Of a stretch of 8,203 nt of DNA, positions 1 through 6,563 are shown one piece after another. Position 1 is the stretch's first letter. Every line of letters begins with the position of its first letter. The stretch comes from JBGPIT01 sp041485125 (GTDB lineage Bacteria > Desulfobacterota > Binatia > UTPRO1): contig JBGPIT010000231.1 of the NCBI GenBank assembly GCA_041485125.1, positions 1-8,203 on the forward strand. The letters are read 5' to 3'. The position numbers were made by a program, and so were the translations under genes. The notes beneath the pieces were generated by a model. It made no database searches. It saw nothing but the letters and a program-made list of their open reading frames with translations, and was not told the origin of the DNA.

Positions 1-2028
1 ATCCCCGCCTCCGCCGTGCAGCAGGAAGTAGAGTCGTGATGCCTCCTCGAAGAACTGCAGCGCCTCGGTCGACGCGGCGGAACGGACTGCCTCGTCGCCG
101 GCCTTGAAGAGATACTCCTCGGCGCGCTCCAGGCTCTCGGCACGACTGAAATGGTAGGCCAGCATACCGTAGAACTCCGGCAACCGGTCGCCGAACAACG
201 ACTCGATGGCGCGCGCGACCGCGAGGTGGATCTCCTTGCGCGTCTTCTGCAGGATGGACTCGTAGATCGTCTCCTGCGCGAGCGCGTGCTTGAAGACGTA
301 TTCGACCTCCACCCCTGAGGTGCGCGCGACGATCAGCTGGCGCTTCTTGAGATACGCGAGCGCCCAGTCGAGCTGCTCGTCCTGCGGTAGCAGGTTGGTG
401 AGGACGCGGTGGTGGAAGCTCCGCCCGATGACCGAGGCGATCTGCAGCAGGCGCCGCGCCGCCTCCGGCAGGCGATCGATGCGGCCCATGATCACCTCCT
501 GGATGGTGCCGGGGATGACCACGGTCTCGATCTTCTCGGTGACGCGGAAACGGTTGTCGCGGAACTCCACCGCGCCCTCGTCGATGAGCGAGCGAATGAC
601 CTCCTCGATGAAGAACGGGTTGCCTTCGGCCTTGCGCAGGGTCGCGCCGAGCGTGCCGTAGGGCAGGTCGTCGAGGCTCAAGAGGTTCTTGACCAGCGTG
701 TCGCAGTGCTTGCCCGAAAGCGGCTCGAGCTCGATCACGACGTGCCGGTTCGAGTAGCGCTCCGACGCGAGGATCTGAACGCCGTGCGCCGGCCCCGAGT
801 CGTCGGGCCGGAAGGCGTGTACGAAGAGGACCCGCGTGTCCTGCGCCAGGCGGAGCAGCGACTCGAGCAGCTTGATCGAGGACAGGTCGGCCCAGTGCAG
901 GTCCTCGAAGACGAGCACGAGCGGCCGTGTGTCGGCGAGGCGCTGGAACAGGTCGCGGACGCTCTTCGAAATGAGCTTCTCCATCGCCTCGCCCTCGATG
1001 TCCTGGAGCCGCTCCGCGTGCACGCCCGTCACGCGGAGACCCATCAAGGTCGCGAGGAAGGGCACGATCTCGCGGCTGTCGTCGGGCGCGACGCGCGCGA
1101 CCGCTTCCTCGAGCTGGGCCACCGCGACGTGATCGGGCGCGGCCTCGCCGATGCCCGCCCATCGGCGGAAGAGATCGACGAAGGGGTGAAAGGGGAGGCT
1201 GCGCCCGATCGCGAGCGAGGCGCCGCGGAGGAGCGTCATGTCGCGGATCTCGTCCAGCTCGGCGAGCTCCGCGAGGAGGCGCGACTTGCCGAGCCCAGCC
1301 TCGCCGACCAGGCTGACGATGCCCCCGTGCCCCTCGAGCAGGCCGGTGACGTGCTGACGGAGTATCGCGAGCTCGCGATCGCGGCCGACCAGGCCGGAGA
1401 AGATCATGCCCTCGGACGGCGCGTGCCGCGTGCGGATCGTCCGGTCCTTCGCGGCGACCACGCGGTAGGCGGGGATGGGGTTTTCCTTGCCCTTGAGGGT
1501 GAGCGGCTTCAGGGTCTCGTACTCGAAGACGTTGCGCGTGTAGCGGTAGGTCTGCGGTCCGACCCAGATGGCCCCATTGGCGGCGGCATCCTTGAGGCGC
1601 GACGCCAGGTTCACCGTGTCGCCCATGACGGTGAATTCGCGCGTTGTCGCGCCGCCGACCTCGCCCGCGATCACCAGGCCCGAGTTGATGCCGACGTGCA
1701 GATCGAGCAGCGCGGTGAGGCGCTGCTCCTTGATGAACGCCCGCACGCGACCGATCATCTCGATCGCGGCGCGCACTGCCAGCTCCGGGGCGTGCTCGAG
1801 CGCCTTCGGCACGCCGAAGACCGCCATGATGCAGTCGCCGATGTACTTGTCGACGTGACCGCCGTGGTTCACCACCGCCTGCTCGAGGATCTCGAAGCAG
1901 CGGTTCACGACCGCCGTAACCTCTTCAGGGTCCGTCCGCTCGGACATGGCGGTGAACCCCGACATGTCCGCGAACAGCACCGTGGCCTGGCGGCGCTCGC
2001 TCTCTCTCGGAGTGGGGGGTTGCTCCAT
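1..2028 (-). CDS. Class III adenylate/guanylate cyclase fused to an AAA/STAND-type ATPase (C-terminus off window)
   Basis: Signalling enzyme predicted to make cAMP from ATP in the cytoplasm, with a large nucleotide-binding sensor module attached. The frame is open for 676 codons from ATG at 2028 to the window edge, so the C-terminus is missing. An in-frame stop lies just upstream (2046-2044), which fixes the start. The cyclase domain (about residues 12-195) has all six canonical catalytic positions: metal-binding Asp21 (FADMSGFT) and Asp65 (KYIGD), base-selecting Lys61 and Thr133 (EFTVMGDTVN), and transition-state Asn140 and Arg144 (NLASR). Thr in place of Asp at 133 points to subclass IIIb, which in other proteins can be bicarbonate-responsive. 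The ATPase domain has Walker A GEAGLGKS at 242-249 and Walker B VLVFEDLHWAD at about 371-381. The last 100 residues are helical and resemble the start of TPR-type repeats. The domain order is that of bacterial soluble-adenylyl-cyclase-like regulators. Its ligand is unknown. It is transcribed divergently from the next gene. Confidence 0.93.
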   Translation of the reverse strand, partial: MEQPPTPRESERRQATVLFADMSGFTAMSERTDPEEVTAVVNRCFEILEQAVVNHGGHVDKYIGDCIMAVFGVPKALEHAPELAVRAAIEMIGRVRAFIKEQRLTALLDLHVGINSGLVIAGEVGGATTREFTVMGDTVNLASRLKDAAANGAIWVGPQTYRYTRNVFEYETLKPLTLKGKENPIPAYRVVAAKDRTIRTRHAPSEGMIFSGLVGRDRELAILRQHVTGLLEGHGGIVSLVGEAGLGKSRLLAELAELDEIRDMTLLRGASLAIGRSLPFHPFVDLFRRWAGIGEAAPDHVAVAQLEEAVARVAPDDSREIVPFLATLMGLRVTGVHAERLQDIEGEAMEKLISKSVRDLFQRLADTRPLVLVFEDLHWADLSSIKLLESLLRLAQDTRVLFVHAFRPDDSGPAHGVQILASERYSNRHVVIELEPLSGKHCDTLVKNLLSLDDLPYGTLGATLRKAEGNPFFIEEVIRSLIDEGAVEFRDNRFRVTEKIETVVIPGTIQEVIMGRIDRLPEAARRLLQIASVIGRSFHHRVLTNLLPQDEQLDWALAYLKKRQLIVARTSGVEVEYVFKHALAQETIYESILQKTRKEIHLAVARAIESLFGDRLPEFYGMLAYHFSRAESLERAEEYLFKAGDEAVRSAASTEALQFFEEASRLYFLLHGGGGD

Positions 2029-2151
2029 TTGAGGGGATGCCAGCTATGAGTGCGACGCAAGTATTGTCTTTCTCCGCAGCGCGTCAAGCCGATCGGTATC
2101 TCCTTCCGAATCATTGACTTTCATCGACTGCCGGGCGCAGCGTTTCGCTCC
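2029..2151. promoter_or_regulatory. Divergent intergenic region with a candidate sigma70-like promoter facing the cyclase gene
   Basis: This gap separates the divergent cyclase and N-acyltransferase genes. On the minus strand a TTGACG (2087-2082) is followed after 16 bases by AATACT (2065-2060), matching sigma70-type -35 and -10 boxes at five and four of six positions. It would start transcription near 2053, about 25 bases before the cyclase ATG. No clear Shine-Dalgarno sequence precedes that ATG. On the plus strand a TTGACT at 2114-2119 has no convincing -10 partner. The part from 2050 also reads as an open N-terminal extension of the plus-strand gene. Its composition is less GC-rich than its surroundings, which fits regulatory rather than coding sequence. 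The promoter call rests on consensus matching alone. Confidence 0.35.
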
Positions 2152-2790
2152 ATGTCGTTCGCGACAGCACTCGCCCTCACGGCCGTTTCCGGGTGCCTCT
2201 ACGGCCTCTCGTTCCCGACCGCGAGCATCCAGCTCCTCGCCTGGGTGGCGCTGGTGCCGTTGCTGTTGGCGCTCCGGCACGGAATCACGATCTGCAACGA
2301 GGCGATGTTCCCGGAGGTCGCCGCGGCTCGCGCGCGCGAGGGCGCCGTCTTCTTCGTCGACCCGGCGAACGATACCTGGCTGACTCCCGAGTTCTCGGCG
2401 CAGCAATTCGACATCGTCCGGCTGCGCACCGTCGAGCAGCGGCGCTACCTGGTGCGCGCATCGACCGCCGGCCCGTCGGCGATCGTCGATCCGTTCGGAC
2501 GCGTCGTCGTGCGCACCGCGTTCGAGACCCGCGCCGCGATCGCCGGGACAATCTGGCCGCTCTCCGGCGTCACCCCCTACGGGCGGATGGGCGACGCGTT
2601 CGCGCTCGGATGTGGGCTCGTCGCGCTCGCGGCGTGGGTCGCGCGCTCGCGCGCAACCGTCGCGGCCGCGCGGCCGGCGACGGACGCGCAGCCGGCGCTT
2701 GACCGCCCACCGGTCGCGGCCATAGGAGCGGTTCGACCCTCGGGCTCTTCTGGTCCAATGGTGTCGGCAACAGACTGGAGGGAAACGTGA
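2152..2790 (+). CDS. lnt: Internally deleted apolipoprotein N-acyltransferase (Lnt-like), probably non-functional
   Basis: Full-length Lnt (about 500 residues) is an inner-membrane enzyme that adds the third acyl chain to lipoproteins. It has several membrane helices and a periplasmic nitrilase-fold domain with a Glu-Lys-Cys triad. Only 212 residues are present. The first about 42 match the Lnt N-terminus (SGCLYGLSFP, LAWVALVPLLLALR). At about nt 2278 the frame passes directly into the region around the catalytic Cys (GITICNEAMFPE, the Cys387 region of E. coli Lnt). It continues in family order through PANDTWLTP, a VEQRRYLVRAS stretch, GPSAIVDPFGRV and GVTPYGRMGD, and ends with a C-terminal membrane helix. 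About 340 residues are absent, including membrane helices and the triad Glu and Lys, so acylation is not expected. The frame survives intact. The start at 2152 is chosen because homology begins there. The frame is open from ATG 2050, but those 34 residues look unrelated. The tail is low-complexity and overlaps the next gene by GTGA. Confidence 0.72.
   Translation: MSFATALALTAVSGCLYGLSFPTASIQLLAWVALVPLLLALRHGITICNEAMFPEVAAARAREGAVFFVDPANDTWLTPEFSAQQFDIVRLRTVEQRRYLVRASTAGPSAIVDPFGRVVVRTAFETRAAIAGTIWPLSGVTPYGRMGDAFALGCGLVALAAWVARSRATVAAARPATDAQPALDRPPVAAIGAVRPSGSSGPMVSATDWRET
2777..2782 (+). promoter_or_regulatory. Ribosome binding site for the secreted propeller protein
   Basis: GGAGGG lies four bases before the GTG at 2787 and supports that non-ATG start. 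The GTG overlaps the TGA of the upstream Lnt-like frame (GTGA, 2787-2790), the usual arrangement for translational coupling. Confidence 0.65.
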
Positions 2791-5700
2791 AGATCCCGCC
2801 GAGATTGCTCGGGTTGGCGCTGCTCGCGCTCATCATGCCGCATGCGGCGCGCAGCGACGCGGCGTGCAATGCAATTCCGATCGCCGCCAAGACCTACCTG
2901 TCCGACAAGGGCACCGTGAGCGCCCCGTTCGCTGCGCCCGGACAAGTCGTGACGATCACGCTCGGCTGCTCCGGGTCGCCTCCCTTCGCGATGGCGCCGG
3001 CCGATCGCTACCACGTGGAGCTGCAGTTCGGGGGGCCCGGAAGCACCGGCCTCCACGGCCCAACCGTGATGGTGCGGATCGAATCGCACGACATGTGGGT
3101 GGTGGATGCCATGACGCTCCAGTTCCGGGTGCCGGAGACGACGAGCGCCACCGTGCAGTACGGGCGGGCTGGCCCGGCCCAGATCCGGGTTCTCGACGGC
3201 AGTACGACGGAGATGGCCAAGATCTGGCAACTGTATCAGCCCGCCGACAGCGGCTGCCCGATGACGCCGGATGGCGTCTTCAAGTACTTCACCGTCCTGC
3301 CGCGCCCGAACGAGGTCCAGGATCTCCTCAAGCCGACGCCCAAGAATCCGCTCCTCATGACCCTCGACGGCGACGACGATCTGCTCATCCCGTTCGATCA
3401 CACGAGTGTCCTGCCCAACACCTCGAACTCGCAGTCGCAGGGCGTGCCCGTCGCGATCTTCGAGCAGGGTTTCGGGAAGTTCAAGGCGTTCAAATCCGGG
3501 ACGACGATCGCGCAGGCGCTCGCCGTCGCGCCGGCGCGCGACACGCTCCTCAGATCGTTCTCGGCCGACGGGCGCCCGCTACCGCCCCTACTGCGGCTGG
3601 ACGACCGGGGTGGGCTCTTCGGCACGGCGGACGCAGCGCAGTCGGTTCTGCGTGTGGCCCGGACCTATATGGACGCGAACAGCACCCCGCACGCGGTCTA
3701 CGACCTCGTCTACCAGCTGACGCAAAACGGCACCGGCCCGATCGTCATCAAGAAGGCGGCCAACTTCCAGATGGCGACGTGCTTCCCGGTTCCCTTGACG
3801 GGGTTGCGGTCGTCCGAGAAGGCGGTCGCCTACGCGCGCGACGAGAGCCTGCACGATGAGCGCACCGATCTGAACGGCGATGGTGACCTGCTCGATCGCG
3901 TCGTCGAAATCCATGACGCCGCCAAGGCGAGCGGTGGAAGTGCCGGCGGCTGTACGTCGGCCAACTCTAGTTTGACCAAGAGGGCCGTGACCGAGCTTGC
4001 TGCGGGCGGCGTTTCGCGACCGGTCGTGGAGACGACGGGCTCGATCGTCGCCTTCCTCGAGCACGTGCCGGCGAGCGCCACCGACATCCTGCGCGTGTAC
4101 TCCGCGACCGGGCAGGAGTACACCGCAGCGAAGACGGCCATCGCGGCGAGCACGGAGCCGGTGGTCAATCATCGCGTCCTCGCCGTCTCCAACCCGTTTC
4201 CGCTGGCGACCGGCCCAACACCGACGACCGGGCCGACGCCGTCTCCGCCGTTGGTCTTTCTGCGTTCGGCGGGCGCCGCGCCCGAGCTCCGAGTCTTCGA
4301 CCCCGCCACCAAAGACTTTCGAGCGAACGCGCAGCAACCGGCGGATCGGGTGGCGGTCGCCGAGGGGCGCGCGGTGCTGTGGACGCTCAGGACGTCACCG
4401 CAAGCCGCGGGCCTCTACGACGGCGGGGCCGACGCCTTCACCTCGCTCGTGCTCCCGGCGATGGACGCCGCGCTCTCGGGCACGCGCGTGGCGCTTGCCG
4501 CGTCCGACTCGGGGCGCACGGTGCTGGCGGTCGGCAACACCACACTCGGCTCGACGCCCTCGAAGACGGGGGTAGGCACCGATGCCGTGGCCGTCACCGG
4601 TACGACGGTCGTCTTCAGCACGCCCGAGAGCGTCGAGCCCGTGACCGCGCCTGGCTGCGTCGCGACGAAGGGCGGTGGATGCGATTTGAACGGTGACGGC
4701 GACGCCCTCGATCGCGTCTTGCGCTACCGCGTCGACGGCGGACCGATCACGCCGGTCGGGTACCCGCCGGCCAACGGGCCCGCGGCCGCCGTGCCGGTGG
4801 AAGACTTCATCGTCCAAGGAGACCTGATCGCATTTCGCACCTCGGAGAAGGCGCAAAGCAAGGAAACCAGCACGAAATGCGGCACGAAGTCTCCGCCCGG
4901 CGGGTGCGATCGCAACGACGACGGCGACGCCGACGACTTCGTGATGCAGATCTACAAGTTCGACCCCGGACTCGGTTCCGGGACGCTCTTCAACACCGGG
5001 CAGGCGGCGATCGCGGCCGACGTACCCGGCTTCGAATGGATGAATCCGTACGCGATCGTGGGCCACTCCGTCTTCTTCCTCACCCGTGAGGCGGACCAGG
5101 GCCATCGCGACCTCGATGGCGACGGGAATCACGACGGCACCGTGCTGCAGATCTTCGACGTCGATAGTCTGAAGACGCAGACGATCACCCTCGCCATCAC
5201 GACGAGCTCCAAGACGGCGCCGGCGCAGATCACGTTACTCGAGCACAGCCGCATCACCCTGCGCGTGAAGAGCCCGTGTCCCGATGGGGATTCGGACGGA
5301 CACCTCGCAGTGGTCGGCGACCAGGACGGTGACGGTACGCTCGATCCCTTCGACAACTGTGTCCAGGCGCCGAACGCGTGGCAGGTCGACGACGACTTCG
5401 ACGGCTTGGGTGACGGGGCGTGCGATCCCTGTCGCTGCGACCCCTTCACCCCGGCCGCACCGCTGGCGGCCGCGACCAAGGCGGAGCGCGCGTCGCGGCG
5501 CAAGATGGCGAAGGCCGCGTTGCAATATTTGGACACCCGTGCCGGCACCACCAACGACTGTGCCACGGGCGTGATCGAGAAGAAGGGCCTGCGCGACCTC
5601 CGCACCTATTGCGACGGGTACGTCGCCGGTGGAGCGGAGGTGCTCCCACAGGAGCCTCGGACGGCGAGCAGGCTCGCGAAGGCCGGCGCGGATCTTCTCG

Positions 5701-6287
5701 CGAGCTTGACGAGCCTCACGGGCTCGTGCGGCCGCACCTCCTGCACGGTGATCGGCGACGCCGCGCAGTCTGCGTGCGCCGATCGGATACTCGACGTCCA
5801 GGCCGAGAGTGTGATTGCGGCGAGCCACGTTGCCTACGGCGACGTACTGCCGACGAGCGAATCGCCAGCCCAATGCGCCCTCGGCCGCGGGCACGCGAGC
5901 GCGACCTACTTGGGCACCCTCGTCGGCGCGATGGAAGACTGTCTCGACCAGCTTCCACTCGCGGGAGAAGGCGGCCACACGTTCGACGCCGCGACCTCGT
6001 GTCTCGGTCGCCTCGCCGCGCACGAGCTCATTCCGCCGTCGAACCCGAAGACCGCGGCGCAGTTTCTCACGGCGCGGAAGGACCTCACCAAGATCATAGG
6101 CCCCGCGTGCGCAGAGGAGTCCGCAAAAGTGGTCGATGCGTGCCGCACCAAGACCGACGCGGCGGAGCCGGCGATCCCGTGCACGGTCTGGCGGCGTGCC
6201 GTCGAGGCCGTGCGCAGCATCTACGGACCCGACACCGTCGAGAACGCGCGGGTCACGGTGCGGTCGGCACTGCCGGCAGCCGAATGA
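2787..6287 (+). CDS. Large secreted protein: predicted beta-propeller with calcium loops, TSP3-like linker and Cys-rich C-terminus
   Basis: Not assigned to a named family; function unknown. The 1166-residue product starts with a Sec signal peptide: MKIPPR, a hydrophobic core to about residue 18, and probable cleavage near AARS-DA (residues 22-25). The bases before Cys27 spell DAAC, which is not a lipobox, so a lipoprotein is unlikely. Residues 27-150 look like a beta-rich domain. From about 345 to 800 there is a recurring unit: a hydrophobic strand (such as VAYARDE, LIAFRTSE or VFFLTREA), a loop DLNGDGDxxD, then a strand ending V(L/V/M)x(I/Y)xxD. Copies with calcium loops lie at 345-377, 608-650, 680-726 and 761-793. 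Degenerate copies without the loop lie near 419-443, 488-511 and 529-551. This periodicity suggests a propeller. Residues 831-882 resemble thrombospondin type 3 repeats (DQDGDGTLDPFDNC, DDDFDGLGDGACDPC). The C-terminal 270 residues are helical, with 11 cysteines from 925 to 1132. A periplasmic or surface calcium-stabilised role is inferred. Confidence 0.9.
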   Translation: MKIPPRLLGLALLALIMPHAARSDAACNAIPIAAKTYLSDKGTVSAPFAAPGQVVTITLGCSGSPPFAMAPADRYHVELQFGGPGSTGLHGPTVMVRIESHDMWVVDAMTLQFRVPETTSATVQYGRAGPAQIRVLDGSTTEMAKIWQLYQPADSGCPMTPDGVFKYFTVLPRPNEVQDLLKPTPKNPLLMTLDGDDDLLIPFDHTSVLPNTSNSQSQGVPVAIFEQGFGKFKAFKSGTTIAQALAVAPARDTLLRSFSADGRPLPPLLRLDDRGGLFGTADAAQSVLRVARTYMDANSTPHAVYDLVYQLTQNGTGPIVIKKAANFQMATCFPVPLTGLRSSEKAVAYARDESLHDERTDLNGDGDLLDRVVEIHDAAKASGGSAGGCTSANSSLTKRAVTELAAGGVSRPVVETTGSIVAFLEHVPASATDILRVYSATGQEYTAAKTAIAASTEPVVNHRVLAVSNPFPLATGPTPTTGPTPSPPLVFLRSAGAAPELRVFDPATKDFRANAQQPADRVAVAEGRAVLWTLRTSPQAAGLYDGGADAFTSLVLPAMDAALSGTRVALAASDSGRTVLAVGNTTLGSTPSKTGVGTDAVAVTGTTVVFSTPESVEPVTAPGCVATKGGGCDLNGDGDALDRVLRYRVDGGPITPVGYPPANGPAAAVPVEDFIVQGDLIAFRTSEKAQSKETSTKCGTKSPPGGCDRNDDGDADDFVMQIYKFDPGLGSGTLFNTGQAAIAADVPGFEWMNPYAIVGHSVFFLTREADQGHRDLDGDGNHDGTVLQIFDVDSLKTQTITLAITTSSKTAPAQITLLEHSRITLRVKSPCPDGDSDGHLAVVGDQDGDGTLDPFDNCVQAPNAWQVDDDFDGLGDGACDPCRCDPFTPAAPLAAATKAERASRRKMAKAALQYLDTRAGTTNDCATGVIEKKGLRDLRTYCDGYVAGGAEVLPQEPRTASRLAKAGADLLASLTSLTGSCGRTSCTVIGDAAQSACADRILDVQAESVIAASHVAYGDVLPTSESPAQCALGRGHASATYLGTLVGAMEDCLDQLPLAGEGGHTFDAATSCLGRLAAHELIPPSNPKTAAQFLTARKDLTKIIGPACAEESAKVVDACRTKTDAAEPAIPCTVWRRAVEAVRSIYGPDTVENARVTVRSALPAAE
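3819..3917 (+). repeat. Propeller-like unit 1 with calcium loop (residues 345-377)
   Basis: Protein-level repeat within the secreted protein: strand KAVAYARDES, loop DLNGDGDLLD, strand RVVEIHD. The loop places Asp and Asn at alternating positions as in EF-hand-like or dockerin-like calcium sites. Confidence 0.6.
4608..4736 (+). repeat. Propeller-like unit 2 with calcium loop (residues 608-650)
   Basis: Same order as unit 1: strand VVFSTPES, an inserted Cys-containing loop (Cys624 and Cys632, spaced to pair), calcium loop DLNGDGDALD, then RVLRYRVD. Its loop is nearly identical to unit 1 at protein level, with similar underlying DNA (gatctgaacggcgatgg against gatttgaacggtgacgg). Confidence 0.6.
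4824..4964 (+). repeat. Propeller-like unit 3 with calcium loop (residues 680-726)
   Basis: Strand LIAFRTSEKAQ, inserted loop with Cys698 and Cys707, calcium loop DRNDDGDADD, then FVMQIYKFD. The insertion resembles that of unit 2, suggesting the two are close duplicates. Confidence 0.6.
5067..5165 (+). repeat. Propeller-like unit 4 with calcium loop (residues 761-793)
   Basis: Strand SVFFLTREADQGHR, calcium loop DLDGDGNHDG, then TVLQIFDVD. It is compact like unit 1 and lacks the cysteine-containing insertion. Confidence 0.6.
5277..5432 (+). other. Thrombospondin type 3-like calcium-binding segment (residues 831-882)
   Basis: Contains CPDGDSDG, DQDGDGTLDPFDNC, then APNAWQVDDDFDGLGDGACDPC. 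This follows the TSP3 pattern of DxDxDG loops with regularly placed cysteines and the DNC...N..Q.D.D.DG.GD.CD signature. In known proteins such segments form rigid calcium-loaded linkers. Here it separates the propeller-like part from the helical C-terminus. Confidence 0.75.
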
Positions 6288-6294
6288 GCGGCGC

Positions 6295-6299
6295 GGAGG
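6295..6299 (+). promoter_or_regulatory. Ribosome binding site of the truncated B12/radical-SAM-like gene
   Basis: GGAGG seven bases before GTG 6307. The well-placed site shows that a real gene once started here, although the frame behind it is now broken. Confidence 0.55.
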
Positions 6300-6306
6300 C
6301 GGTGAC

Positions 6307-6562
6307 GTGCGCGTCGGCATCCTCGACCTCCTGACGACGCCGGCGCGGAGCTGGAGCGAGCGCGCCTACAACGTCGTGTTGACCAAGCAGTACGCGAGCA
6401 TCATGCCGCAAGCGGTCGCGGTGTGGGTGTCGTCAGCTCGGCCACCAGGCCTTCTACGCCGTCTACTACGGCAGCGGTGATCCACGGCGCCTGCTGCCGC
6501 GCGATCTCGCCCTCGTTTTCATCGCGAGCTACACGCAGGCGAGCGCGCTCGCGTATGCGCTC
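6307..6562 (+). pseudogene. Truncated and frameshifted start of a B12-binding/radical-SAM-like gene
   Basis: From GTG 6307 the frame reads VRVGILDLL, then AYNVVLTKQYASIMPQAVAVW, and then nonsense to a stop at 6478-6480. If one G is removed from the GGG run at 6425-6427, it continues smoothly as CRQLGHQAFYAVYYGSGDPR, then DLALVFIASYTQASALAYAL, to about 6562. The hydrophobic strand DLALVFIASYTQ after a nucleotide-fold start (VGILDLL, QLGH) fits the Rossmann-like B12-binding domain found at the N-terminus of many radical SAM enzymes. No radical SAM CxxxCxxC motif follows. The remaining few hundred residues are gone and the sequence changes at about 6563 into a fragment coding on the other strand. 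So it carries both a one-base frameshift and a 3' truncation. The family assignment is from recall of conserved wording, moderately sure. A base-call error could explain the frameshift but not the truncation. Confidence 0.6.
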
Positions 6563-6563
6563 A

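Noticed and set aside
409..2049. A 546-codon open frame on the plus strand.
   Set aside because: It is the antisense shadow of the cyclase-ATPase gene. Its translation is dominated by Arg, Asp, Glu and Val with no recognisable motif, as expected opposite a GC3-rich gene.
2050..2151. Longer Lnt start at ATG 2050, adding 34 residues.
   Set aside because: The extra residues are unlike an Lnt N-terminus, no ribosome binding site is evident, and the stretch overlaps the candidate divergent promoter. The frame is open, so this is not excluded.
2787..2870. Possible lipoprotein signal peptide, tempting because of the neighbouring Lnt-like gene and Cys27.
   Set aside because: The residues before Cys27 are DAA. 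A lipobox needs a Leu-like residue at -3, and the hydrophobic core ends about nine residues earlier, so ordinary signal peptidase I cleavage fits better.
2577..3401. A 274-codon minus-strand frame across the lnt/propeller junction.
   Set aside because: It straddles two plus-strand genes, has no domain signature, and the plus-strand frames carry signal peptide, Lnt and calcium-loop motifs.
4216..4250. Short repeat encoding TGPTP-TTGPTPSPP (residues 475-488).
   Set aside because: Two copies of a Pro/Thr motif in a linker between propeller units; a flexible spacer, too short to be a functional tandem repeat.
6288..6310. Transcription terminator after the secreted protein.
   Set aside because: No GC-rich stem-loop followed by a T-run. 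The sequence there is instead a ribosome binding site and start codon of the next, broken, gene.
5235..6320. A 361-codon minus-strand frame.
   Set aside because: Arg-rich shadow of the C-terminal part of the secreted protein. The same applies to the minus-strand frames at 3588-4337 and 4395-5132.
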